From Tetraselmis striata (lineage: Eukaryota > Chlorophyta > Chlorodendrophyceae > Chlorodendrales > Chlorodendraceae): a DNA stretch of 64,000 nt. The position numbers were made by a program, and so were the translations under genes. The stretch covers positions 1 to 64,000 of the forward strand of contig VCJN01000208.1 of assembly GCA_006384855.1 (NCBI GenBank). Direction: 5' to 3'. Position 1 is the stretch's first letter. Every line of letters starts with the position of its first letter. The notes under the pieces were generated by a model. That model saw only the letters and a list, made by a program, of their open reading frames with translations, was not told the DNA's origin and ran no database searches. This document shows, piece after piece, positions 46,924-57,500 of this stretch.

Positions 46924-48016
46924 CTACCACCATGTGCACGCCGTCTGTATAGCCGTCGCAGTAAGGGGCGTCTGGACGGCAGACTCCGAAGTAATACTTG
47001 CATGCACCCGAAGCCGCCCATGTATGGTCAACATCATCCAGAGTAGTAGTACGATGTCTGCACGCAAACACATTACGCATGCACAGTCATACCCTTTTTT
47101 GTCCCTGCTCTCTGTACTATGTAGCAGACGGTAGGAGCATTCACAGTCATACCTTAGGGCATGCATGTCAGCAAAGAAGGCGCCAATGTATATTTGTAGT
47201 CCATCATCCCACATTGTGCAGATCAGTGTTATATGCCGGCAGCAACCAATCGCATACAAGCATGCCCACTTCGGGTTGATAGTGGGTGCACACCTGATGC
47301 TGCAAGACACGGCGCGCTCTGGACTTCTTGCCATCGTTGTGAGTGACCTCATACACATCACGAACAGTCGCTGCGCGCCCTCCGCGCTCTGTGTGCTGGC
47401 AATTTACTGCAGTGTCTCCTCCACATGTATGTCAATGTGCTTTGGTACAAAGATAGGGCCATGGGATGATGATCAACACCTTCCTGTTGCGCTTCTCACC
47501 CCCGATTTGATGATGGCATGTCTTGACACATGCAGTAAAAGGCCACTCCGCACCACAACATGTTAAAACCACCCAACTATAATTATACTCATATGTGATC
47601 TCACAGCATATAACAACACTGGGGTACGAACCTAATGCTAGATATCCAGCAAGAATATGCTTTGCTGTGGTGCAGCTCCACCCCATCTCCACATAAATCA
47701 TACACCCCGTTGTTTTTTGAGAAAACTGCCCGTTGGTGGCAGCATATCCATGGCCTTGCATGCTTATTCAGAGTTCCAAAACCCATCGATAGATTGGTCT
47801 CTACATGTGCCTCTGAGCCGAGCCCATAATTCCTCATCCCAAAAGGATTGCTTCACCACCTGCATCGTGTTTCGTGCAATAGCAACAATAACTCAATTAA
47901 GCTTTGCGCTGACAACGCTGCCGATGACTGGGGGCAAAGGGGGGCGGGGGGCGCATCACCTCACAGACGTTGAAGTCGTAGAAAAACTTGCGCGGTTGAG
48001 GCGTGGCGGGGCGCGC
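46924..48016 (-). pseudogene. TNP2-like (EnSpm/CACTA) transposase gene, downstream part
   Basis: Pieces in order on the minus strand: PQPRKFFYDFNVCEVM (just left of 48017), SFWDEELWARLRGTC..DGFWNSE (47.85-47.75 kb), GVYDLCGDGVELHHSKAYSCW, PKHIDIHVEETLQ, VRDVYEVTHNDGKKSRARRVLQ (47.45-47.3 kb) and CDWLLPAYN. The order of a phosphoregulator-like RKVFYYF box, a DGV(E/N) box and a PK...YL..LV.EL box is that of TNP2-type transposases. Frames change and stops occur, so it is broken. The upstream part seems to lie at 55.44-55.75 kb, across the inserted element. The assignment rests on motifs I recall for the family. Confidence 0.4.
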
Positions 48017-48261
48017 CACTGTGAGATTCAATTGTGACACAAGTGTGCCCTACTGGTGACGAACGACAACATACGGGGACGATACGGGACGGACGAGGGA
48101 CGTGAATTTCATACCGAGTAGCGACGACTATCGCGCGCGACCTGTAAAGTACTATATGAATTTCTCGTTTCCATAATTTCATCAAATTGATATGCGCACG
48201 CGGGCCCGCGTGTCGCCCGCCGACGCGGAGCACCCGGGCTAAGTACAGGCGGCTGCACGTA

Positions 48262-48336
48262 CTCACTGCACATCGCCGCACATCGCTGCACATCACTGCA
48301 CATCCCTGCATATACAACGCTGCACATCCCTGCACG
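48262..48336 (+). repeat. Subterminal CTGCACATC repeats
   Basis: About six imperfect 10-bp units of the CTGCACATCG type lie here, some 250 bp inside the left end of the CACTG-bounded element. Similar GCACACCGCC units lie at 53894-53930. Subterminal arrays of short motifs are the usual transposase binding sites in CACTA elements. Confidence 0.6.
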
Positions 48337-48496
48337 CGCATGAAGTACGGGGTAGCCTGGCGGTCACCGCCGCTCACCGCTGAACCAAGCGCGGACAGCC
48401 GCGCACTAGCATTTGTGTTGCCTGCCGGTGGTGGGCTACATCCACCCCAACTCTCAACCCCCCCCCCCCCCTCCGCGCGCGCGCGCGGCAGCAGGC

Positions 48497-50360
48497 ATGC
48501 CGGCAGAGGGATGGTTATCGAGTGTGTCGAAGAATGGCGTGTACACATGCAAGCACTGCCACGGCATCGTGACGGGCAGTAGTGAAAGGACGGCGCGAGA
48601 GCGGCACTTCCGGAAATACCCGAACTGCAGCCACTCGTTGAAGCGTGCGGCTAAGTTGCACCGCAAGGCCGCCTTATTACAAGCAGCAGCAGCAGGGCGG
48701 CAGCAGCAGCAGCAACAGCGGAAGGGGCGGCAGCAGGAGTAGCTGGAGCCGTCGGAAACGGCCCGCCGGCGCCGGTCTCGGAGGACGATGTGATGGGTGT
48801 GGGGGAGGACCCCGTTGGCAAAAACGGTATGGACATCGACGCGCCTGCGTGGCCGCCGGCTGACGTGGAAGCTGCCGATGAGGGCGTGATACGGAAACGC
48901 GATCCCGGTGACTTCTACATGAAGGTCATCGCCAAGAAGTTCCGGGGAGTATGGCACTACGGCGTGATAACCGGCGTCGTTACCGAGTGGGTGTTGGAGG
49001 ACTACGGCGGGGCGACCCAGTGGCGCGCTGTTTTCGAGGACGGTGACATTGTGGACCTTTGCGTTCAGAGGTGAGTGGGCCCGGCCTGCGTGCTGGTGGC
49101 ACCACTCAACTGCGGCTGTATGGAATCACACGCACCCGCCCGGTCGGCGTGGCAGGTTGTGGAGGCTATGGCGGCTGCCCTGGAGCACCCCCCTGTGGAT
49201 GCGGACGGGGAGGCTCGCTTGGCAACCGTCCCTGAAGGCGATGACCAGTCCAGTGAATCACGCACCTTGCCCGGCGCGCGTTCAACACAACCCGGCTGGC
49301 GGAGGCCAAGCAGAACACTGGCTGCCATGGCGTGTGCCATGTGCCTGTGGTCCTGGGCTATGTCATCATGGTCAACCTCTTCCCCCTCGCGCCGTTCCAC
49401 CTGTTTTTTTTTTGGCTTGGGAAGGGACTTCTGGAGGAAATTTGTCACCGTGCAGGGCCACATTGGATTCCGAGCTATGAAGCAGGAATACCGGCGCCAG
49501 GCTTTAGTCCCGATACCCAGCAACTTTGGACGCGGGTTGCGCCCTTCGTTTGCGGTGTCCAAGAAGTCGAAAGGTAACCCCCCCCCCCCCCGGGCGTGGG
49601 CGTGGGCGTGGGCGTGGGCGTGACGGCATTCCCCTCCATGACTGCAGGGTCAGGCAAGGTGACGGTGCAGTCCGGCTGGGTCATGGAGGACTGCTTGCAC
49701 CACATGGTAACGTTTTCCATTCTTAACGCCGGTCCGCTGTTCGAGGAGGCCCGGGTGAAGGCGATCATGACCGAGAAGGAGCTCGCGTCCCCAACGGTGG
49801 TGCGTTCGGTGTCGCGACTGGCGGTGCTTGGGCACATGTACAAGCGCCTGCAAGGAGCTGCGTGGTTCGTCACGCGGTGGGGGTTGCAGAATGTGGTGAC
49901 GGAGGAGGACGGCCCCGAGCGCAAGGCGCAGGTGGACGCGCTCACCAGGGAGGGGAGGACTCGATACCCAGCGCGGCGCCAAGGCGCGGCGGCCGGGGCA
50001 GCGCGGCGCCAAGGCGCGGCGGCCGGGGCAGCGCGGCGCCAAGGCGCGGCGGCCGGGGCAGCGCGGCGCCAAGGCGCGGCGGCCGGGGCAGCGCGGCGCC
50101 AAGGCGCGGCGGCCGGGGCAGCGCGGCGCCAAGGCGCGGCGGCCGGAGCAGCGCGGCGCCAACGCGAGTGGGATGGCCGGGGCAGCGCGGCGCCAAGGCG
50201 CGGCGGCCGGGGCAGTGCGGCGCCAACGCGAGTGGGATGGCCGGGGCAGCGCGGCGCCAAGGCGCGGCGGCCGGGGCAGCGCGGCGCCAAGGCGCGGCGG
50301 CCGGGGCAGCGCGGCGCCAACGCGAGTGGGATGGGCGGGGCAGCGGTTGCTACCGAGTGA
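48497..50360 (+). CDS. Element-borne zinc-finger and Tudor-like protein
   Basis: Start ATG at 48497. The N-terminal finger YTCKHCHGIV...RHFRKYPNC is BED-like (CxxC...H...C). A CAG-rich tract (48680-48720) carries one frame change. The next block (48790-49071) has VIAKKFRGVWHYGVI, WRAVFEDGDIVDL, the barrel and DGD pattern of Tudor/Agenet domains. GTGAGT follows at 49072. A later block ends VSKKSK at 49573, followed by an intron (GTAACC, C14, CAG at 49647) that joins in frame to GSGKVTVQSGWVMEDC. The last exon (49648-50360) ends in a 30-bp repeat. The splice between 49072 and the middle block is not settled. A chromatin-reading role is inferred only from the fold. The product may be a regulatory protein of the element. 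Confidence 0.5.
49969..50345 (+). repeat. 30-bp GC-rich minisatellite inside the coding exon
   Basis: The unit GGCGCCAAGGCGCGGCGGCC plus GGGGCAGCGC is repeated exactly in the first half (six to seven copies). In the second half it is interspersed with a variant containing AACGCGAGTGGGATG. It is a multiple of three and encodes (RRQGAAAGAA)n, so copy number can change without a frameshift. Confidence 0.9.
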
Positions 50361-50497
50361 GGCGTAGCATCGTTTGCAGTAACAACGCAGCCTTTCCGGT
50401 TGCATAGTGTGACACCGCATGGATGTAACCCAGCAGTACGCGCAAAGTGCAAGTGTTACACGTCCGTGTGCCCCACCCAATGACATTGCGCCCGACC

Positions 50498-51337
50498 TCA
50501 CTGACGGCATGTCTCGCTCTCCTTCATCTCCTGGGCCGTCCGCCGCCTCACCCTGCGCACCCTACCAGCCGCGCGTGCCTTCTCGGAAGCATCACACACG
50601 GCGGCGCGAGTCGCGTCGTGGAACGCGTCCCTGACATGGCGGAACTCCGCCCTCACCGTGGCCGTGGTCGGGCAGGGGACTGCCCGCTGATGGGTCGCCA
50701 TGCATGGGTACTTGGGGCCGCACAAAGCCGGGGTGCCGTCGCAGCAACACTCCCAGTCCGTCCGTTGGCCGCAGTACACGCATGACGGGCGTCCGGCCAG
50801 GACACGCACATGATAGTGCATGTGGCCGCCTCCCGCCACTGCTCGTAGTGCTCCGGTCAACATGGCGACGAGCAAGTCGGCATGTCCCGCAGGTGGCTGC
50901 GGGGCGGGTGGCGCGAGCGCAGCCTCGCTCGCCTCGACAACCCCCTCAGCCCGATCAGTCGCCTCGACCACGGCCTCCTCCGCCTCCTGACGCGGCGCAT
51001 CAGGCGCATCATCGTCGCCTGGCAGGGCGTCCCCCCCCGCAACGGCGCCGTCGGCGGTGGCCGACGCCGTCGTGGCGGGGTGTTGTGAGGAGGTGGCCCT
51101 AGACATAGGTGGGGCCGGCACCGCCATGTGTTGCTCTACATGCGGTGCGGTTCCTAACGCGACAGCTCCGTCGCACCGGTACCGGCGCCGGCACCCCACG
51201 CCTGCTGCGCTTACCACCAACCGGCATGTTTCCTTTGGGAGGCGGTTCATCCGCGTCGGAGGTGAGCGGCGGTGCCGGTGTGGGTGTGGATACTGCCCGG
51301 CCATTAGGGCTCCCGCCGCCTGCCGCTCCGCCGACAC
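50498..51337 (-). CDS. Cys-cluster ORF of the CACTG-bounded element
   Basis: A 279-codon frame with an acidic, Ala-rich middle (GGDALPGDDDAPDAPRQEAE) and then CVYCGQRTDWECCCDG, PALCGPKYPC and MATHQR, ending in a basic tail (RVRRVRRRTAQEMKES). The CxxC...C.C...LC...PC...H order resembles the C-terminal cysteine-rich domain of piggyBac-type transposases and the fragment at 36.5 kb. No catalytic core is visible upstream. The start is uncertain because the first 90 codons are low in complexity. Confidence 0.4.
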   Translation of the reverse strand: MSAERQAAGALMAGQYPHPHRHRRSPPTRMNRLPKETCRLVVSAAGVGCRRRYRCDGAVALGTAPHVEQHMAVPAPPMSRATSSQHPATTASATADGAVAGGDALPGDDDAPDAPRQEAEEAVVEATDRAEGVVEASEAALAPPAPQPPAGHADLLVAMLTGALRAVAGGGHMHYHVRVLAGRPSCVYCGQRTDWECCCDGTPALCGPKYPCMATHQRAVPCPTTATVRAEFRHVRDAFHDATRAAVCDASEKARAAGRVRRVRRRTAQEMKESETCRQ

Positions 51338-52076
51338 ACGCCGCGGCGTGTGCTGCGCCCCGCATAGTCGCCTCGAATATATTATACATGACGCGGGGAC
51401 GGGGGGGGGGGGGGGGGGGATTCGTGCGTTTCGTATGTCGGCGGAACGGCGTGCGAAGCTGCGGCTGGCGAAGGTGGTGGAAGTAAGCGTGGCGGCGTCG
51501 GCGGCGTTTTACCGTGCGTGCATGCGTGCGGAACCCCGCGGCAGCAAGCGCCGGACTCGGCGTGTGCCGGCGGCAGAGCTGCGAAGCCATGGACACGGTA
51601 CGGGATGCCAAGTCTGGCTAAGCAACTGCCGAGGCTGGCGGCTTAACCCCCATGTCCGGCGGTTGAGGGACGGAAAGTGCGTAGAAGTTGATCGGCAAAG
51701 CGGGCATATAAGCATGGCTGTGCTAGGTTCCTATTAAGTAATGGGGGTTTGTGCTAAGTAATTCGTAGGGGTGGACCATGCAGCGCAGGTGGGGGGCGGT
51801 ATAAATGAGGCCGGGCACATATACTGCTCCACGAAACGGCACTGTCGCACGTGTAGATGAATAGACCCCCACCCCCCGCCGGGTCGGCCCGCCGACCCGC
51901 CACGGCATGTAATATCTGTCATGCATCGCCGGGGTATGTGTGAGTGGATGCCCCGCCGCCACATCCCCCCCCCCCCCCCCATTTATTACACTTGTGCACT
52001 CATTAAGTTTGGGCTGGTTTCGGAGCAGTACATGTACGTATGTATATACATACAATGGAACGTAGGACCTGCGCGG

Positions 52077-53455
52077 AAAGAGGCGGGGCTGGCGGAGTGC
52101 GTTGGGGGTGCGTAGAGTAGCGTGTTGATGAGATTCGGGGTGCATCGGACGCCGGATGCCCATCCACCCAGCGTAAAAGACGCGTACGTAATATTCACAC
52201 TATATATATTCACACGCAAATGTGTTAAAACCGGACATTCCGTGCCGCATGGGTGGGAATACGGCGTCCGATGCAGCCAAAACCCCAGCAACACGCTATT
52301 CTATGCACCGCCAATGCACTCCGCCAGCACCGCCTCATTCTCTGTCGATTTCGAAAACGCCTTCACATTATCCACCGCTAATTGCAATTGCCACCGTGTA
52401 ATGTTGTCACGATGTGCGCACACAACAACACTTACTATCGGTTCCGACGCGGATGGAGGCGGGGCTTGCGGAGTGCGTTGGGGGTGCGTAGAGTAGCGTG
52501 CCGCAAATAATTGGGGTGCATCGGACGCCGGATGCCCATCCACCCGGCGTAAAAGACGCGTAATATTCACACTATATTAACACACAAATGTGTGAAAACC
52601 GGACATTTCGTGCCGGATGGGTGGGAATACGGCGTCCGATGCAGCCAAAACCCCAGGAACACGCTATTCTATGCACCGCCAATGCACTCCGCAACCCCCG
52701 CCTCATTCTCTGTCGATTTCGAAAACGCCTTCACATTATCCACCGCTAATTGCAATTGCCACCGTGTAATATTGTCACGATGTGCGCACACAACAACACT
52801 TACTACCGGTTCCGACGCGGATGGAGGCGGGGCTTGCGGAGTGCGTTGGGGGTGCGTAGAGTGGCGTGCTGCAAATAATTGGGGTGCATCGGACGCCGGA
52901 TGCCCATCCACCCGGCGTAAAAGACGCGTAATATTCACACTATATTAACACACAAATGTGTGAAAACCGGACATTCCGTGCCGGATGGATGGGAATACGG
53001 CGTCTGATGCAGCCAAAACCCCAGCAACACGCTATTCTATGCACCGCCAATGCACTCCGCAACCCCCGCCTCATTCTCTGTCGATTTCGAAAACGCCTTC
53101 ACATTATCCACCGCTAATTGCAATTGCCACCGTGTTATGTTGTCACGATGTGCGCACACAACAACACTTACTATCGGTTCCGACGCGGATGGAGGCGGGG
53201 CTTGCGGAGTGCATTGGCGGTGCGTAGAGTAGCGTGCTGTAAATACTTGGGGTGCATCGGACGCCGGATGCCCATCCACCCGGCGTAAAAGACGCGTAAT
53301 ATTCACACTATATTCACACACAAATGTGTGAAAACCGGACATTCCGTGCCGGATGGATGGGAATACGGCGTCTGATGCAGCCAAAACCCCAGCAACACGC
53401 TATTCTATGCACCGCCAATGCACTCCATCCGCAACCCCCGCCTCATTCCCAGTCG
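52077..53455. repeat. Tandem array of a 368-bp foldback unit
   Basis: The landmark AAAACCGGACATT recurs at 52227, 52595, 52963 and 53331: three intervals of exactly 368 bp. Each unit is also an imperfect palindrome. GATGGGTGGGAATACGGCGT...CCCCCGCCTC on the left half pairs with GAGGCGGGGCTTGCGGAGTG...CGTAAAAGACGCG on the right half, arms of roughly 110-130 bp. A unique centre of about 110 bp carries TTCGAAAACGCC and TTGTCACGATG. The array starts with a right arm and ends with a left arm. Confidence 0.9.
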
Positions 53456-54248
53456 TACGTGCTTGTGCACACGCACGGAATGCTTGCACTGCTCCGAAAC
53501 CACTGTCACATACCCCGCTCATTGGGTGCCGATTGCGGCGCATGCACGGCTAGATATTTGTTTACATAAACCGGGGGGGGGGGGGGGGGGGGGGCACAGT
53601 GTCCCGCTACTCACCCTGCACTGGATTAGGGCGACGATTGCAAACAAGACGAGGAGGCGCGAATGAACTGCTCCGAAACCACGCGATGTGCCCGGTGACC
53701 TCCATATCCAACACGTCCACCGATGCAAGTAATAAGGACAGGACCCCCCCCCCCCCCCCCACCCGCCAAAGTGGAGGAAGTGTAGGAGTACAACCGGAGC
53801 ATGACGTGATCGATTGTCGCTTATTTACAAGCACGGGCGGTGCTGCCAGACCCGATCGTCTACGGCCGATATAATATTCACACTATATTAACATCGGTGC
53901 ACACCGCCGCACACCGCCGCACACCGCCGCACAACGCTGCGCACATCCGCGCACATTCGTCGCGCACATATACGCGCGCCCTACATCACATATTATCCCG
54001 GATTCACTCGGTGAAACCTCGTATTCATTACGTCGTGCTACTTCAACAATAAACATTGCGAAATTACACCGACACAATTCCGCACCGACTAGCTCTTGAC
54101 AATACGTGCATATAAATAGTAGTGGCGCGCTGCTCCTCGCCTCCGATGTGTCGTTGACTGCTGCGGAAGGCGGTCGTCGACTGGGTGTTAGTTTCTCCAC
54201 CTCGGCCGCCCCCCCCCCCCCCCCCCCCCCTTCACCGCTCACAACGCC

Positions 54249-54812
54249 ATGGCAGACCTCGCCCCCCGGGCAAAAGTGGGCGGCGAGCCTTGTTGTCTAG
54301 CGTGTCCGCGCCGCCGGCATCGAGGAGGACGAGAAAGACATGAGGAAACGCGTGACAAGGTGGGCGCGCAACAAAACACTCCACCCTCCACATTAGCACG
54401 CACCCACTCGTGGCTAACTTGTGCCGCGCGCAGGTTCGTCCGGGAGCGCCGTAAGGCCCACCTCAACGCCAAGGCTTCCACAGTGCCAGCGGCGCAACTC
54501 GTGGTGGCCGAGGAGGCCGCATCCTCAGCCGCTTAAAGGCGAAACGATTGTGGCTTGTTGTGGGCGTATGGGCACAGGGGGCGTCCCGACGCCGAGGTAA
54601 GGAAGCTCATGGCGGCGTCGTCGACGGCACAGCCTCCCGGGGTGGTGAAGACACTGACGGATGACAAGAAGCGGAAGAGGCCAATGAAGAAGCGCCGAGG
54701 TAAGAAACTCACGGTCGCGGAGTCGGAGGCACAGGCGGAGGCGGAGGCGGAGGCAGCGAGATCGTCGAAGCGGAGGGTCCCCCGGGCACGCAAGAACAAG
54801 AACAAGCAGTAG
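54249..54812 (+). CDS. Small basic hypothetical ORFs
   Basis: The first frame starts MADLAPRAKVGGEP at 54249 with CCLACPRRRH and, after a possible intron (AAG then GTGGGC), ends VPAAQLVVAEEAASSAA. A second frame ends at 54812 with a very basic stretch (KKRKRPMKKRRGKK, then EAEAEAEA, then RARKNKNKQ) like a nuclear localisation tail. No family is recognised. The splice phases I tried do not join cleanly, so the gene model is open. Confidence 0.3.
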
Positions 54813-55203
54813 CCCCCGCCCCCTTACCCCCCCCCCCCCCCCCCCCGCCCCCCGCCACATGCCCCGACGGCAGCTGTCGCGAATATTGTAATTCAAACAT
54901 TCTTCGGCAAACCGCTGCTTGCCCCCGTCCTCCCCCTCGCGAATATTTATGTAACGTGAGCACTCTTTGGCAAAACATGGCAGCCAAACCGCCCATCTGA
55001 TGACCTTTGATCGGACGGCTGGCATGCCCGTTCAGCAGTACTAGCTATAATGTACACAAAACTCCCCACTGTTACCAAATACGTACGGCTGCGATTTGCG
55101 CTCCCATGTACTAATAGTCGTAGTTATCCACATGACGACTCGTCATCGCGCCCGAGTTCGTACTAGATACCCGGTACCGGCTTAATAAATATATCGCGTA
55201 CTA

Positions 55204-55441
55204 CCCGGTACTACACGGACAACCTTGTACCTTATACGTCAGTGCCATGTAACACGTCACCGGGCTAGTACGACTACCAGAATGATTACAAAAAGGATTT
55301 ATCGCCCGCCGGCAATAACGCCGGATGTACTCGCACGTAACGGGATGGACGTGCCGCCACCAGCAGCAGCCTTCACGGATAAATAATAGTCGCTAGTAGT
55401 AGTGCTTCGTCACCCGTATGTCACATCCGAATCTCACAGTG
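55204..55441 (-). repeat. Right terminal sequence of the CACTG-bounded element
   Basis: These 238 bp match 63763-64000 in inverse orientation with three mismatches by my count. They include the near-palindrome CCGGCAATAACGCCGG. The mate continues to the window end, so the true length of the shared sequence is unknown. Confidence 0.9.
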
Positions 55442-55747
55442 GCGGGTGACGCAGTGACTCGGGTGTCCAGCGCGTCAGATTGCAGCGAGGGCAGCGGTCG
55501 TCGTAGCTCTAGTCACCATCCAAGGAGTGGCCGTACAGATACTCGTCGCACGGGCAGCACTGTACGATGTATACTTGATGTCCGGGACGTGCATGCTCTG
55601 CTCCACCTGGTACCACGTCTCGGTAAGCTCTGACCCATTCTTCGGCAGCATGTGTATTTTTAGCAGTTTCGACAGCCTCTCGAACGCCGCCGTCTTTATG
55701 TTGTGCTTCAACTTCCACTCGCAGAGACTGAGCGCGGCCTCCGTCAA
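55442..55747 (-). pseudogene. TNP2-like transposase gene, upstream part
   Basis: The frame starts MTEAALSLCEWKLKHNIK and continues with FERLSKLLKIHMLPKNG and LTETWYQVEQSMHVPD. After a one-base shift it reads VQCCPCDEYLYG and RCPRCNLTRW. This is the N-terminal helix plus CxxC...CPxC pattern found before the DDE core of TNP2/Transposase_21-type proteins. One in-frame TAG lies between the Cys pairs. The frame runs straight into the CACTG end at 55441. The continuation is proposed at 48016 and below. Confidence 0.45.
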
Positions 55748-56180
55748 GGTGGCGTCGGCACCGGTGTATTACATTGACGGCGTCTGTTGCGAAGAGAGTG
55801 GAGGAACAAGTGTTAGCAACGGACTAGTAGGCGCCACACAGGGGGGGGGGGGGGGGTCGACACGATACATGGTCAACTCTTCCCGTCGTCGTACTTTCCT
55901 CGAGCGTTGCTGGTCCCGGTATTTAAGTCATACCTCGCGCCAGCGTCTCCTTCACCGCCGTTGTCGCTGCCGCTGTCATCTGAGGGGCTTCCACCCACAA
56001 CTACCCCCGCCACAATGCCTTTGGCGTCGCTATCGTCGTCGCTATCGGCATCCCGAAGTTTGCGTAGCTCCTGTCAAATGCACATGCGCGCAAGCATGTA
56101 AACATACGCACGTTTAACCGTCATCTTCAGCAAATCATCGTTTGCACCTTGCCGATTCGATATCCTTTCCAATACCTAAA

Positions 56181-56811
56181 CTATGGGGCAACAACACGGG
56201 CAAGCGACCCCCGAAGGCACCGTCGGTGGGTGCGCAAGGGGCGCACGGCTGGTAGGTCGTCAATGGCGCCTTGAGGCAACCTGCGAGTGAAATCGCTATG
56301 CAACCGCTCTCTCGTCAGGTATAGCGGTTGTATCTCCGACTCATCAGTTAGCTCTTCCGAGTCGCCGTCGTCGTAACTCATCTTCATCACCAACTCTCTA
56401 CCCGCCGGGTCTGCGTCCTCGTTTCCCCATATCCAAATGACGACCTGGACGTCGGATGATACGCACGGTGGCTCGCATAGGGAGGTGGTGGGCCTATGGC
56501 AGGTGTAACCGGACATCATAGAGGGCAACGGGGTGGGGGGGGGGGGGGGCGGCGGGGGCTACCTGGCCGAGAAATCTCCCTTGCGTCTCGAACGTATTGG
56601 TTATGATATCGCCCACTTGAAGCTCGGCATTCTTCTCTTGCGCTGCCATGCTTGCTGCCATGCCACCATCAGACGACACCGAATGCCCCTCCCCGCCGCT
56701 GGGTAGTGCGGGACTCGCTGATTCATTTCGGGGAGACGAGAGCGGCGGAGAGGGCGGCGGGGGCGATGGCGGCGGCGACGGCATCGATGCATCACCCGGC
56801 TCGCCCCGCAT
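56181..56811 (-). CDS. Tudor-like protein, two exons
   Basis: Exon 1 (56811-56563) has a Pro-Ser-rich start and VGDIITNTFETQGRFLGQ. The intron runs from GTAGCC at 56562 to the CAG ending at 56445, with sense C15 near the donor. Exon 2 (56444-56181) begins VVIWIWGNEDADPAGREL and MKMSYDDGDSEELTDES. Joined, the product is 170 aa in phase 0 and has the strand-turn-strand plus DGD...EL pattern of Tudor/Agenet domains. It has the same character as the gene at 48.5-50.4 kb. The ORF just upstream (57096-56818) carries a zinc-finger-like motif and may be the first exon. Confidence 0.5.
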
Positions 56812-56817
56812 TTCGGT

Positions 56818-57096
56818 CTAACCGGGTCCGGACGGAGCATAGGCGTGACGGACGTACGGTGTAGCAGCTACCGCAAGGCCGCCATGACCACCGGCTGCGA
56901 CAGGCGCGGCGGTGTCCGGAGGCCGCTTGGCGCACGCCTCCGTCCATCTCTGCGTGTCGTAGAATCGAGTCTTCCCGCAAGAGGCGTCACACGCGCAAAA
57001 GCGCATTTTTTGAGTCTCCTCTTCCCAGGTCTTCTCGGAAGGCGTCCAACCCTCCTTGCCCTGAGGAATACGACACTTGGAGTTGCGACGCCCCAT
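56818..57096 (-). CDS. Small zinc-finger-like ORF
   Basis: This 92-codon frame starts MGRRNSKCRIPQGKEG and has FCACDASCGKTRFYDTQRWTEAC, a CxC...C...C arrangement. It sits directly before the Tudor-like exons on the same strand. In the 48.5-kb gene a zinc finger also precedes the Tudor-like block, which supports their being parts of one gene here. No joining splice site is convincing. Confidence 0.4.
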   Translation of the reverse strand: MGRRNSKCRIPQGKEGWTPSEKTWEEETQKMRFCACDASCGKTRFYDTQRWTEACAKRPPDTAAPVAAGGHGGLAVAATPYVRHAYAPSGPG

Positions 57097-57500
57097 GGCA
57101 CATCACTACTCGGCGCCGGCGGCTCGCAACGCCGGGGGTTGGTAGGAGCTAGTCACTGGCGCTCACGCTGCGGCGATGCATGGTAAGGTGTCCGCACGAC
57201 TTGCAGCAATTCAGCCGGTTTGAGACCTACGGCACCGTTGGCCGATGCGTCATCACGGATCTTGGGGGGCGTTAAAGTACAGTGTGGCGAAAGTCCCAAC
57301 GATTACGGGTAGCCGCGCGAGGTGCGATGTGGGTCCAATGTACTATGGAGATGGCACAATATGCTACTGGTTGCATATTACGGAACGCGGGCGAGCCGAG
57401 CACGTCATTGCGACTACCGAGCCTAGCAGAAAAGTGGCGATTACACGGTATATATGGCGATTACACGCCCATTCCGTGTGAAAATCGCGATTACGGGCCA

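Larger units (their letters stand above)
48017..55441. mobile_element. Large element with CACTG inverted ends
   Basis: CACTGTGAGATTC at 48017 and its exact inverse ending at 55441 bound 7.4 kb; similarity extends weakly for about 10 more bases (TGTGACA). CACTG-type ends are typical of EnSpm/CACTA elements. The right 238 bp recur, inverted, at 63763-64000 with only three differences, so the right end belongs to a multicopy family. The flanks share only GC, so the target duplication is 2 bp at most. Inside are a zinc-finger/Tudor-like gene, a Cys-cluster ORF, short GCACAYC-type repeats near both ends (48262-48336 and 53894-53950) and a foldback array. Confidence 0.6.

Noticed and set aside
52077..53455. 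CRISPR-like reading of the 368-bp array or of the 30-bp minisatellite at 49969
   Set aside because: Units are contiguous with no variable spacers, and the genome is eukaryotic.
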